The notes: a model not told the origin generated them from the letters alone. A stretch of DNA of 64,000 bases from Hordeum vulgare subsp. vulgare (GCF_904849725.1 NC_058522.1:434277529-434341528), one strand, 5' to 3'. Shown: positions 1 through 9,999, counted from the first letter of the stretch. A program made the numbers and translations.

Positions 1-718
1 TAGAGATCACGAGGGTCCTCTTCTTCCTTCATCACAAACTCATCGGCCTGATCAAGTATCACTTCATAGTTGGATCGTTGAATACTTGAGCTTCCCTTAT
101 ACAACACCATAATATGCTCCCAACAATCCTTGGCCAATGTGAAGGGACGTAAGTGGGGAAGATCTTCAGGTGGCACAGCAGACTGAAGGATAAACAGCGC
201 AGAGTGATTATATTGATTGTCTGCATCTTCTCTTGGAGTGAGGTTGCTTGGGTCATGGGGGTAATATCCTTGCTCGATAATTCTCCACAAGTTTGTTGAG
301 CTGTGATTCAAATGAGACTTAATAGAAAATACCCAGTTAGCAAAGTCACCTTTCACAAGTTTAGGAGGAGGACCAACAGGATTAAGACGAGGTGCGAGAA
401 CGGGTCCTCCATAAGTCATGGGAGGTGGAACAGAGGCATGTGTTCCAGTCCCATCCTTTTCGTGAGGTGAAGCAGTTTGCATACCTTTAGCCGCTTCCTT
501 AGAGGAGTTGGCCTCCGATCGGAAATGGTGGGTTTAACCACTAAAGCCGGTTCGGGTGAACTTCTAAGACCATCAATTAATTCCTTAAGCATGGTTTTGA
601 CTTCGCTCGTCAAGGACGTCTTGAGGGCTGCCATAGCCATATTCAAGTCGTCCCTTGTGACCGAAGTCAAGTCCATGCCCTCGGGTTGCCCATGGTTCAC
701 TTCCTCTTCGCCTTCCAT
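1..718 (-). pseudogene. Copia-type gag fragment, frameshifted, cut by window edge
   Basis: Minus-strand coding sequence just downstream of a primer-binding site. The first frame (718 to 416) gives an acidic, Lys-rich N-terminus starting MEGEEEVNHGQPEGMDL. Homology then continues in another frame from about 500 down to base 1, through a stretch containing DFANWVFSIKSHLNH and TLAKDCWEHIMVLYKG. That W-rich pattern is typical of the UBN2/DUF4219 gag domain of Copia elements. The frame change between about 420 and 560 shows the copy is broken. Gag would form the element's cytoplasmic particle. Protease and polymerase would lie beyond the left edge. The Copia assignment is family knowledge; domain boundaries were judged by eye. 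Confidence 0.75.
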
Positions 719-755
719 ACTCTTCGGGTGGTTAAACCCTTAATAAAGAGACGTG

Positions 756-767
756 GCTCTGATACCA
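756..767 (-). other. Primer-binding site, initiator tRNA-Met type
   Basis: Read on the minus strand the bases are TGGTATCAGAGC, the complement of the 3-prime end of plant initiator tRNA-Met and the usual minus-strand DNA primer site of Copia elements. It lies two bases from the LTR edge, on the gag side. This fixes transcription as right to left and makes the LTR at 770-2199 a 5-prime LTR for the gag at 1-718. Confidence 0.85.
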
Positions 768-1498
768 ATTGAAAGGATCGATATGGTTGGCTAGAGGGGG
801 GGGTGAATAGACAACGACCACTTTTTAATTAATCTTAGCAAGTTAAGGTAAACACTATACGGGTTCACAAATAATATGACAATGAGGTGAACCCTATAGA
901 AGCTAACAACGAGAGCTATTAAGACTACTAAGATATAGTCACAAGCGAAAGCAAATACAAAGTAAAGGATAGAGATAACCACAAGTGGAACCGATGGAGA
1001 CGAGGATGTGTTACCGAAGTTCCTTCCCTTTGACAGGAAGTACGTCTCCGTTGGAGCGGTGTGGAGGCACAATGCTCCCCAAAAAGCCACTAAGGCCACC
1101 GTATTCTCCTCACGCCCTCGCACGATGCAAGGTACCGTGATTCCACTATAGGTGCCCTTGAAGGCGGCGACCGAACCTTTACAAACAAGGTTGGGGCAAC
1201 TCCACACAAAGCTTGGAGGCTCCCAACAAGACCACGAAGCTTCACCACAATGGAATATGGCTTCGAGGTGACCTCAACCGTCTAGGATGCTCAAACACCC
1301 AAGAGTAACAAGATCCGCAAGGGATAGGTGGGGGAATCAACTTTTCTCTCGGTGGAAGTGTGAATCTAGGCCTTCTCAACCAATCCCTAAAGAATCAACA
1401 AGTTTGATTGGCTAGGGAGAGAGATCGGGCACTTTTAAGCTTGTGGAGCAACAATGGAGCTTAGAGAGGTAAGAGATAGGGTTCCTCAGCTAGAAGAA

Positions 1499-1511
1499 CC
1501 CTTTATATAGT
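1499..1511 (-). promoter_or_regulatory. LTR core promoter (TATA box)
   Basis: Minus-strand CTATATAAAGGG inside the LTR, roughly 690 bases after the LTR start, followed by a pyrimidine-rich leader. The position suits the U3/R boundary. The same 12-base box recurs at 4675-4684 upstream of the accessory ORF. Each box has an array of GCGGTA near-palindromes directly upstream. Confidence 0.6.
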
Positions 1512-1553
1512 GGGGGGAAAATTCAGACCGTTTTCCCACTCTCTGCCCGAGAT

Positions 1554-1877
1554 CCAGCGGTACTACCGCTGGGAAGGAGCGGTACTACCGCTGTCTGGCG
1601 GTACTACCGCTGGGGCTTCCAGCGGTACTACCGCTGGAGCAGCGGTACTACCGCTGGCCCTTGGTAGTGTATAAACACTACTACCGCCGAGAAAGTCTTC
1701 GCAAAAGGGTCCGTCCACGAACTACCGCTAGGCAGGTGGAACAGGGCACCTGGAGCGGTACTACCGCTGACCAGGGGCGGTACTACCGCTGAACAGGGGC
1801 GGTACTACCGCCAGCCAGCGGTACTACCGCTGGATACAGCGGTACTACCGCTGGTAGACCAGCGGTACTACCGCTGG
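1554..1877. repeat. Near-palindrome array 1 (GCGGTA-C-TACCGC), 11 intact units
   Basis: Eleven copies of GCGGTACTACCGC are visible, plus several degenerate ones. The arms GCGGTA and TACCGC are exact reverse complements around one base. In the best copies the symmetry extends to CCAGCGGTACTACCGCTGG, with nine-base arms. Spacing is irregular (about 17 to 30 bases with one larger gap), so this is a dispersed array rather than a satellite. It lies in the U3 part of the LTR, upstream of the TATA box in the direction of transcription. Confidence 0.9.
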
Positions 1878-2199
1878 GGACCATTTTGCCGAGACGCAAA
1901 GAACAAACAGGCGAGGGCCACTCCAAGGATAAAGGAAAGGGAGAAAATAGAGATGTGCGTGTGCAAAGATAGATTCCACCCAAACCTTTCCACTACGGAT
2001 CCCCTCTTAATAGTACGGCTTTCCTATGACTCAGATGAAGAGAATCTAGGATAGCGCCGTGCTTCCGTTCCCGAAGAGAGGAGTCGTGTCGTCTTGTGCC
2101 GTTGACGAATGTTGCCTGAAACCTTGACACACACGATTAGTCCTGTACGGTACTGTCATCAATCACCAAAATTACTTACGCATAAATTATGCCTCAACA

Positions 2200-2216
2200 A
2201 TCTCCCCCTTTTTGGT
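2200..2216 (-). other. Polypurine tract abutting the LTR
   Basis: Minus-strand CCACCAAAAAGGGGGAGAT directly precedes the TGTTGAGG start of the LTR. A purine run here primes plus-strand DNA in LTR elements, so this marks the 3-prime end of an internal region located to the right. From here to 2483 lies non-coding sequence between the accessory ORF and the tract. Confidence 0.75.
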
Positions 2217-2483
2217 GGATTGATGACAATACCGGATTTGCATGGATAATAATATGAGAATAAAAAGGATGGAGATATATGACATATGACTCACAGCATA
2301 TGATGGAAATAAATCTAAACTCACATAGGGTAGATCATGTCTCACACACGATAGCAAACAAAGCGAACCAAGTTCAAAGCAAATCAGCAAAGCAATGCAA
2401 AGTTCGAAAGAAATCAAATCCCTAGACTCTCTCCCCCTTTGGCACAAGACACCAAAAAGGGGCACACCTAATGTCACAGGTAG

Positions 2484-3899
2484 CTACTCCTCGTCCTCCG
2501 GATCACCAGACTCGTCGGTCCCCTCCTGGTCAGTCTCCTCCTCATCTTCCGCCTCATCACCCGACCACTGGTACCCCTGAGCCTGCATCCAGGTGGCCTC
2601 CGGCGTGATGTCGTCCTCTGAGCCACTGGAGATGTCCACATCCAAGGTCCTGAGAACACGCTTATGCCTCTGGCGGCTCTGCTTCTCAGCCACGTGTGAC
2701 TGATACTGACCCTTGGCCTGCATACAGAAGAGAGTCTTCATCTTGTCCTGCAACTTGATAGCCCACGATGGCATGGCAGACGAGCGGGGCTGAGAGGCAG
2801 GTCCTCTACCAGCAGCGGTCTCTGTATCTGTGTCCATTTGCTGAGAGGAGGAAGATGGGTTGGTCCACTTATCCTTGATGCGCAGCTTGATTGGGTCATG
2901 CACAATATAGTCAGACTGTGCGTAGAGCACCTCACCCGGAAATGCCTGTTGCCACTTGTGGCAGATGTAAGCAAACAGGTAAGGCCCGTAGATAGGGACC
3001 TTACGGTTGATGATGCAGTTCCATAGTTCTGTGAACATCACATCTGCAATATCCAATTGAGCAGACTCCACAGACATAGCCTCCTCACATAGTAACAACA
3101 TCTCAGCCAAGACGCCATGGACCTCATCGAAGTTACCACTCCGAGGGAAGAGGGTGTTCCGAAAGATGCGGTGCATAATGTCCAGGTGCTTGGGAAGCAC
3201 CCCCTTCCTCAGATATAGTTGCTGCAGTCTGTCCTTTGCAAGGCCCTTATCAGCGGGGACTGGAGCGTGAGGACGCAGCCCAAGAGGGGTGTCAGCACCC
3301 TGAAAATCAATGTGCAAGAACTGCATGAACTCTGACCAGGAACCAGTCATCTTCTGTGACCCAGTCATCCAAATCATGGAGCGCTGTTCATCATGGGAGA
3401 AATGAACAGTGACGTAGAACTGAGCAACTGCCGTGGGATCAAAATCTGTCTTGAAGGTGATGATGTTTTTGAGCCCCATCTTGTCAATCAAAGCAAGAGC
3501 ATCACCAAAGTAATCTGTATGCCGCTGAAGATGTGCCAAATCAATCCACTGGACAGAGACGTAGTTCTTCTTGAAGCTTCCAATGACATCTCGATATATC
3601 CTGCAATGGTCCTTAACCCAGACATTTTCAACTCCCTCGATCGTCTCCCTCTCCTGGAGATAGTGGTTCTTGGTGCGAAACTGCAGAAACTCTTTAGGAG
3701 ACATTGCTCGGATGTTCACCCTCTTGTCCTTGTGGGCAACCTTCTTGAAGGACTTCTTCTTAGGGGGGAGACCAGACGTGGCAGACCCCTCGGGCGCCTC
3801 TGTGTTGCGAAACTGTTTGGATGCCGTGTCCCGTGGGGGATTCGAACGGCGAGCAGAGCCAACTGTGACACAGACCACAAAGCGAAAAAGAGGCAACAC
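2484..3899 (-). CDS. Accessory ORF of an LTR element, 471 codons, function unknown
   Basis: An uninterrupted frame between an internal promoter and the polypurine tract. A basic, NLS-like stretch (PPKKKSFKKVAHKDKRVN, about residues 46-63) is followed by a globular region of roughly 250 residues rich in aromatic residues. The last 60 residues are very acidic (runs of D and E with Ser). No gag, protease, polymerase or integrase motif is present. Extra 3-prime ORFs of this kind are known in some plant elements (env-like ORFs of Sireviruses, and 'putative plant transposon protein' ORFs). The resemblance is in position and style; homology is not proven. The first codons may be intronic: an acceptor-like CTGTGTCACAG ends at about 3863, so the protein could begin in an upstream exon near 4520. 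The long open frame in an otherwise decayed neighbourhood is notable. Confidence 0.6.
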   Translation of the reverse strand: MLPLFRFVVCVTVGSARRSNPPRDTASKQFRNTEAPEGSATSGLPPKKKSFKKVAHKDKRVNIRAMSPKEFLQFRTKNHYLQERETIEGVENVWVKDHCRIYRDVIGSFKKNYVSVQWIDLAHLQRHTDYFGDALALIDKMGLKNIITFKTDFDPTAVAQFYVTVHFSHDEQRSMIWMTGSQKMTGSWSEFMQFLHIDFQGADTPLGLRPHAPVPADKGLAKDRLQQLYLRKGVLPKHLDIMHRIFRNTLFPRSGNFDEVHGVLAEMLLLCEEAMSVESAQLDIADVMFTELWNCIINRKVPIYGPYLFAYICHKWQQAFPGEVLYAQSDYIVHDPIKLRIKDKWTNPSSSSQQMDTDTETAAGRGPASQPRSSAMPSWAIKLQDKMKTLFCMQAKGQYQSHVAEKQSRQRHKRVLRTLDVDISSGSEDDITPEATWMQAQGYQWSGDEAEDEEETDQEGTDESGDPEDEE

Positions 3900-3994
3900 G
3901 AAAAGTCAAGGCAATGAATCTTGAAAGTGCAGAGAAAAGAAACAAAATAAAACATGCATTGCTAAGCCCAAGGAGAAAACACCGTGAATGCTCC

Positions 3995-4187
3995 TGGCGG
4001 TAGTACCGCCACACCTGGCGGTAGTACCGTCGGCCCTGGCGGTAGTACCGCCAGTTCTGGCGGTAGTACCGCTGGGAGTCCTGGCGGTAGTACCGCCAGT
4101 CCTGGCGGTAGTACCGCTGGGGGTCAAAGCGGTACTACCTCTACCTCTGGCGGTAGTACCGCTGGGTCCTGGCGGTAGTACCGCTGG
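3995..4187. repeat. Near-palindrome array 2 (GCGGTA-G-TACCGC), 8 units
   Basis: Eight units of GGCGGTAGTACCG plus a degenerate one occur within 193 bases, spaced about 18 to 36 bases apart. The central base is the complement of that in array 1 when read on the same strand. The array lies in the presumed leader or intron between the 4680 promoter and the accessory ORF. Read on the minus strand it also gives Gly-Thr-Thr-Ala-Arg repeats in a 192-codon frame (3906-4484). I take that frame as incidental. Confidence 0.85.
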
Positions 4188-4674
4188 GGTTTGACTGTCG
4201 GATCTAGACATATAAAACTTGTATTCTAGGGCATGGACTGAATATATAATCATAAATACGTATCCATCAGCCCTATTGTCAAAAGGAACACATAGTAATA
4301 CGAGATACAAACATGCATAGGCAAGAGAGAGAGCACGTTTTAGATCTAAACGAAAAGGTTCAACTATCCGATCTAAGACGATGAAACCATAGACCACGGC
4401 AGCAATCTTAGCAACCAGCCATTGGATCAACAAGATGAATGCAATCCCCAATGCTCCTAACCCTAGAACACGAAAAACAACCAAATAGAAGAGGGGAGGA
4501 GCTTTTGTTACCGGGATTCATGGCTTTGGAGGAGGAAGAAGAAGTAAATCAGCCCTTCCACACCAACGGGAAGAGGGAGCTCCTCCAAGAAAGATCCAAG
4601 CAGCAGGTTTTCGGGGTAGGGGAGGGAGGAGCCGCGAGGAAGAAGAAATAGATTGAAAATCGGGCTCCCCCTCC

Positions 4675-4684
4675 CTTTATATAG
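4675..4684 (-). promoter_or_regulatory. TATA box of the accessory transcription unit
   Basis: Minus-strand CTATATAAAGGG, identical to the box in the LTR at 1499-1511. A pyrimidine-rich leader and a possible first ATG (about 4521) follow, then the accessory ORF. The four near-palindromes at 4700-4780 lie immediately upstream. Inference: a separate promoter for the accessory ORF. Confidence 0.5.
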
Positions 4685-4699
4685 CCCAAGGGGTATAGG

Positions 4700-4780
4700 C
4701 AGCGGTAGTACCGCTGGAGTGCAGCGGTAGTACCGCTACCTGGCGGTAGTACCGCTGGATGCAGCGGTAGTACCGCTGGG
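4700..4780. repeat. Near-palindrome array 3, 4 units
   Basis: Four copies of GCGGTAGTACCGC in 81 bases, two of them with the extended CAGCGGTA...TACCGCTG symmetry. They sit just upstream of the TATA box at 4675-4684, which mirrors the arrangement in the LTR. Confidence 0.85.
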
Positions 4781-4794
4781 GTCCCCTATGGCCT

Positions 4795-5054
4795 ATGCCC
4801 CCCGGGCACCGCCTTTTGTTGATTCCACTTCCCAAAATTCACAAATATTCTAAAAAAATCCCGTAAGTTTTTATCCCGTTTGGACTTTGTTTGATATGGA
4901 TTTTCTGCAAAATAAAACATGCAACAAACAGGAACTGACACTGCATCAATATGTTAGTCCCAAAAATAGTATAAAAAGTTGCCAAAAGTATATGAAAGTT
5001 GTAGAATATTGGCATGAAACAATCAAAAATTATAGATACGACAGACGCGTATCA
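4795..5054 (-). mobile_element. LTR 5-prime fragment of a TGATACG-type Gypsy element
   Basis: Read on the minus strand it starts TGATACGCGTC at 5054 and resembles the first 260 bases of the common Triticeae LTR type beginning TGATACGTCTCC. It stops at about 4795 where the near-palindrome array begins. A polypurine tract lies just beyond 5054, so this was a 3-prime LTR. The rest of the LTR is missing or replaced. Confidence 0.6.
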
Positions 5055-6311
5055 GCATCCCCAAGCTTAATTCCTACTCATCCTCGAGTAGGTAAATGAT
5101 AAAAAGGATAATTTTTGATGTGGAATGCTATCTAGCATAATCTTGATCATATAATATAATCATGGCATGAATGTTAAGACACGAGTGATTCAAAGTAATA
5201 GTATAGCTTTAACTTAATGACTTCAATACTCAAGCATGTCAATAAGCAACCATGTCTTTCGAAATATCAACAATAAAGAAACTTATCCCTAGCCCATCAT
5301 GCTCAATCATTGATCCATCATGAAACACACTCAAATATTAGCTATGCCCAATGCTCAAGTACGATCATAGTGTTCCCTAGTTGGTGCTTATACGAGAAGA
5401 TGGAGACTCAAAGAAAAAAATAAAAATTGCATAAAGTAAATATATAGGCCCTTCGCGGAGGGACGTAGGGATTTGTAGAGGTGCTAGAGCTCAAGTTTTA
5501 AATTTTGAGAGAAAAATTATTTTGAATAGCATGCTTTTCCCGTCAACGAAAACGTCAAAGTAGCTCACAATACTTTCCATGCTAGATACATTATAGGCGG
5601 TTCTCAGATAGAATGGTAAAGTGTTTACTCCCCCTCCACCAATCAATCACACTCCACGGCGAGCCGAATCCACGGGTACCGTCCATACCAACAACATTCC
5701 TAGGGGAGTTTTTTTTCATTATATTCGATTTGATTTTTGAGCATGGAACTGGTCATCCCGAATACCAGCCACTTTCTCGTGAATGATAATGAATCAACCC
5801 ATATCGTGAGAATAACCCGCATAGCATGGAAAAATATTGGATACTCCCCACCGTTTCATAAGTGGTACGGGCACACAAAAGAGAAATTTTATTTTGAAAA
5901 TTTAGAGATGGCACATGCAAATTTGCTTGGAACAGCATGGAAATACCGCATATAGGTAGGTATGGTGAACTCATGAGACAAAACTTTGTTTAAGGATTTT
6001 GGATCCACAAGTAGTATTTCTACTTAGTACAAATGAAGGCTAGTAAATATATTGGGAAGCAATCAAACCAAGAAACAAAAATTCACATAAGTGAACATTG
6101 AGTCATAATTAACACCGAATAATGAACCACAGTAGGATGTAACTTCATTGCATAACTATTGACTTTCATGCATGCATAGGGAATCACAAACCTTAACACC
6201 AATGTTCCTACTTAAAGCATAATTACTCACTAACATAACTCTTATACCACCATATTTATATCGCAAAACTATTGCACGGAATCACAAACCTTAACACCAA
6301 TGTTCCTACAC
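5055..6311 (-). mobile_element. 3-prime internal region of a minus-strand Gypsy element
   Basis: Begins on the minus-strand reading with a polypurine tract (GAATTAAGCTTGGGGATGC, about 5055-5073) against the LTR at 5054. The rest is AT-rich, non-coding sequence of the type found between the end of coding and the 3-prime LTR in this family. No usable protein frame is present. A 31-base stretch (GAATCACAAACCTTAACACC...) occurs twice, near 6181 and 6280. Confidence 0.55.
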
Positions 6312-7900
6312 AGGAATGCCACTTTCATACCTTTTTACACATATTTGGACTAACCTACTAACTCAGTGCACCCAGTGCCAGTTTTTGTCTGCTGATGTCT
6401 TTTTTGCACGGACTTTTACCCCAATTTACAGAGCCCCAAAAATTTCGAGAAAAATATATAAAAATCAGCATAACGGAAGCTTCACAAGGCATCAAGGTGG
6501 GCCACAGTGGAGCCGGGGCCTACCCAGGCGGCTACCCTGTGTGGGCCACCCCCTGGCCGTGCCACGAGGCCGCCTGTGTGGGTCCCACCTCCTCTGGTGC
6601 CCTCCTTCGTCCTATATTTACCTCTCCGATAGAAACCCTATCAGAAGATCCAGAATTGCGAATTTCTCCATCGTTCCGCCGCCGCAGCGCTTCCGAGATT
6701 GAGAGCGTCATAAGACCTCTTCGCGGCACCGTGCCGGAGGGAGGATTGACCTTCGGGAGCTTCTCCACCACCATGGACGCTTCCCGGACGTGCCGTGAGG
6801 AGTCCTCCTTGGACCATGAGTCCATGACCAGTAGCTATGTGATGTCTTCTCTCCAATCGTGTGCTTCAATGATCAGCCCTTGTGAGCTGCCCTACATGAT
6901 CAAGGCATCTATGTAATTTACCTGTTGTTGCTATGCTTGGTTTGCTAGGATCCGATGGATTATGAGATTATGTTCAGATTTTGATGAGTTATATATTGGG
7001 TTCTCTTTTTATATTATGTTCTTGAGTAATTCATGCATGTTCATCGTTGCTATTTATTGCTTTCGCCGAGTAGTAGATTGTAACTCCAAGAGGGAGCGTT
7101 ATGCATGATTGTGGGTTCATGCCCCTTGATGTCTAGCTTGAGTGACAGAAACATGAGACTAGGGGATGTGATGTTGCCACCAGGGAGAAAACAACGGTGC
7201 TTGTGACCACGGTTGCAAGGATTGTTTACCTAACGCAAAGTTCGTTAATGCAGTTGTCCATTGCTTTGAGTTTACACTTTGGGTGGGGCTCGCAACTTAA
7301 TACCAGCAAGATGTTCTAGATAGATATCTCAAGGTGGATGATTAGAGAGTAGATGTTGATGGATAAACGGTCTACTTGTCTTGGCGTACTGCCCATTACT
7401 TCTGAGCCTCTACCTTTCTTGTAGCATGATTAGCATTTTGATGCGTTTATAATTCTGTCAATTGCCCACCTGTAATTTGTTTACCCAGCATAGTTGTTTA
7501 TCGTCTTTTGGGAGAGAGACATCACTAGTGAACATCATGTGACTCGGGTCCATATTATCACCATTGTTTACACCTCCACCATTTACTGCTTTTATTTACT
7601 TTTCCGTTGCAATCACTATCACTATTCCCGCTTGTGTTTTGATCCTTTCCAAACTACAAGGCCGGAGAGATTAACAACCTCTCTGAACTCGTTGGGAGCA
7701 AAGTTATTTGTTGTGTGTGCAGGTCCACGTATCTTGCTAGCGCCACAGCAGCGGACACCTACTTGTTGATCCTCGGAGTCCTCCTGGTTTGATAAACCTT
7801 ACAGTACCCGTCTAAGGGAAATCTGCTGCTGACTATATCTCCACCTTCCACTTGGGGTAACCAACAAGGGGCGAGAAGTATATCCATCAACTCGTCATCA
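6312..7900 (+). mobile_element. Gypsy LTR, 5-prime end truncated or degenerate
   Basis: Plus-strand LTR ending CTCGTCATCA at 7900, directly before a tRNA-Asp type primer site. It contains the GACTAACCTACTAACTCAG block typical of TGATACGTC-type LTRs, a GC-rich segment, a TATA-like CCTATATTTACC near 6610, and a long U5. The expected TGATACG start is absent, so the left end is approximate. The open frames near 6.4-6.9 kb are taken as chance frames in the GC-rich part. Confidence 0.6.
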
Positions 7901-7910
7901 AGAAAATTTC

Positions 7911-7928
7911 TCGCGCCGTTGCCGAGGA
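7911..7928 (+). other. Primer-binding site, tRNA-Asp type, two mismatches
   Basis: TCGCGCCGTTGCCGAGGA matches the complement of the 3-prime end of plant tRNA-Asp except at two positions. It lies ten bases after the LTR end and shows the element is read left to right. Confidence 0.7.
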
Positions 7929-7948
7929 CTCCAATATTCAAGATAGGG

Positions 7949-8072
7949 GAGTTGCACGCTATCTTTTAGCTTTGGTGTTAGTCTTGTTAGTTTGCTTTCT
8001 AGTTTTTTGCTTTAGAGTCTTATACCAAAAACTACAAAAAAAAAGAGTAGTTACTTTGCTTTGTTTAGTCAG
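7949..8072 (+). repeat. Leader segment, repeated at 8846-8967
   Basis: About 124 bases after the primer site, beginning GAGTTGCACGCTATC, recur at 8846-8967 in the same orientation with few differences. The second copy lies after the gag fragment, immediately before a foreign LTR. This suggests a duplication or a recombination junction inside the element. Confidence 0.8.
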
Positions 8073-8073
8073 T

Positions 8074-8718
8074 ATGTCTAAGTCCTTTGCCTTTTGTGTT
8101 GCACCTCAAGGAGAGATTCTTACCTTCAAATAAAGGGTTGGAGAAAGTTTGAAAGATGCTTGGTATAGAATTAAAGATTCTCAAGATAGAGCCACCAAGA
8201 AGCAATCCACCACTATTTTGCTTAGAAATTTTTATGTTGGTATTACTTCTTGGAATAGGTTTGTTCTATACACAACAATAGGTGGGAATTTCTTGGAAGC
8301 TCCCGTTTGGGAGGCTCTTAATGTTATGGAAAATCTTGTTGGAATCCCACCTATTGTTGACATAAAGGATGATACCACTTTAGCTCACATTATGAGTAAA
8401 CTTGAGAATATAGAGCTAGAGATGCCAAGCGTGGGTAAAATAAATGAAGTAGATCGTAGGATTCAAGCAAACCTAAATAGACTTGATAGCTCCATGCACA
8501 AAATTTACAAAACTTTGAAGACCCTTAAATCCCATGATGTGGATCCTTCTAGGATTGATAAGATCGAGGATATTATTAAAACTTTAGGAACTACTCTATC
8601 CTCCATCAAGACTAAAAAGGTAGAAAGCCCACAAGTAAGGAACCTAAGTTCATTCATGTACCCAAGGTTCCTCAACTCAAAACGAGTATACCTATTGCTA
8701 AGGGTGTTGAAACTGTGA
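8074..8718 (+). pseudogene. Athila-like Gypsy gag, N-terminal fragment
   Basis: Starts with ATG at 8074 in frame with a 190-residue stretch, but a TAA at 8131-8133 interrupts it. The following text (DAWYRIKDSQDR, LLRNFYVGITSW, GGNFLEAPVWEAL) is the pattern of the plant Gypsy gag domain of Athila-type elements. A Lys-rich helical stretch follows. Coding ends at 8718 with no zinc knuckle, protease or polymerase, and non-coding sequence leads to the repeated leader. It is therefore a relic of an internally deleted element. Confidence 0.7.
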
Positions 8719-8845
8719 AGACCTTGGAAGAGATATCTCTCTTAAATAGAATTAGAAGTTAAATTCCAATTTGTCCTACTACCTTTGCTTTTGTTCCTAG
8801 AAGTGTTGCCACTAGGCCTCTCTTAAGATTAGTTCTACTATTGAA

Positions 8846-8967
8846 GAGTTGCACACTATCTTTTACCTTTGCTTTTAGTCTTGTTAGTTTTCTTTCTAGT
8901 TTTTTCTTTAGAGTCTTATACCAAAAACTACAAAAAAGAGTAGTTACTTTGCTTTGTTTAGTTAGTA
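8846..8967 (+). repeat. Second copy of the 7949-8072 leader
   Basis: Matches 7949-8072 almost base for base, including the string CCAAAAACTACAAAAAA. It ends exactly where the truncated BARE/Angela LTR begins. Confidence 0.8.
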
Positions 8968-9999
8968 CACTACCGATGAGCCCGAAACTTTTTCGGAGAC
9001 CAAAACAGGACTTCCTATATATCAGTCTTTACTTCCGGACCATTCCGGAGCTCCTCGTGACATCCAGGATCTCATCCGGGACTCTGAACAACCTTCAGTC
9101 ACCAAAACCTCTAACTCAACTATACTGAAACGTCACCGCACCTTAAGTGTGCAGACCCTACGTGTTCGAAAACTATGAAGACATGACCTGGGACACTCCC
9201 CGGCCAATAACCAATAGCGGGACCTGGATGCCCATATTGACTCCTACATATTCTACGAAGATCTCTATCGGTTGAACCTCTATGTCAAGGATTTAGTTAA
9301 TCCCGTATGTTGTTCCCTTTGACCATCGGTATGTTACTTGCTCGAGATTCGATCATCGGTATCTCTATACCTAGTTCAATCTCGTTACTGGCAAGTCTCT
9401 TTACTCGTTCGTAATACAAGATCCCATGGCTAACTCTGTAGTCACATTGCTTGCAAGGCTTGTTTGTGATGTTGTATTACCGAGAGGGCCCCGAGATACC
9501 TCTCCATCACATAGATTGAAAAATCCCATTCTTGATCCATGCCAACCCAATAGATACCTTCAAAGATACCTGTAGGGCACCTTTATAGTCACCCAGTTAT
9601 GTTGCGACGTTTGATACACACAAGGCATTTCTCCAGTGTCCGGGAGTTGCATGATCTCATGGTCATAGGAACAGATACATTGGCATGTATAAAACAGTAG
9701 CGATAAACTAACACGATCATATTCTACGTTCATAGTTCGGGTCTTGTCCATCACATCATTCTCCTAATGATGTGATCCCATTATCAAGTGACAACACTTG
9801 TCTATGGCCAGGAAACCTTGACCATCTTTGATCAACGAGATAGTCAACTAGAGGCTCACTAGGGACGTTGTCTATGTATCCACACATGTATTTGAGTTTC
9901 CAATCAATACAATTCTAGCATGGATAATAAACGATTATCATGAACAAAGAAATATAATAATAACCAATTTATTATTGCCTCTAGGGCATATTTCCAACA
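8968..9999 (-). mobile_element. BARE1/WIS/Angela-type LTR, truncated
   Basis: On the minus strand it starts TGTTGGAAATATGCCC at 9999 and runs about 1030 bases, corresponding to the first half of the full LTRs at 15163-16991 and 33774-35592. The R/U5 half is missing and the left end joins the repeated Gypsy leader. It is more diverged than the other two copies, so probably older. No TSD is visible. Confidence 0.85.

Larger units (their letters stand above)
770..2199 (-). mobile_element. Copia-type LTR, 1430 bp, shared by two internal regions
   Basis: On the minus strand the LTR starts TGTTGAGGC at 2199 and ends CCTTTCA at 770. It contains a near-palindrome array (1554-1877), a TATA box (about 1499-1511) and a long transcribed U5-like part. 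The gag side has a tRNA-Met primer site. The other side has a polypurine tract. The same LTR therefore serves as the 3-prime LTR of sequence to its right and the 5-prime LTR of sequence to its left. An ordinary single insertion would have target DNA on one side. Because both flanks are element sequence, no TSD can be read. Confidence 0.8.

Noticed and set aside
1554..1877. CRISPR-like array of short repeats
   Set aside because: Repeats are palindromes with irregular, very short spacers inside a plant LTR. There are no cas genes, and the genome is a plant nuclear one.
3906..4484. 192-codon minus-strand ORF with hydrophobic segments and GTTAR repeats
   Set aside because: The repeats are the translated palindrome array, and the frame overlaps a likely leader or intron. 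No domain supports it.
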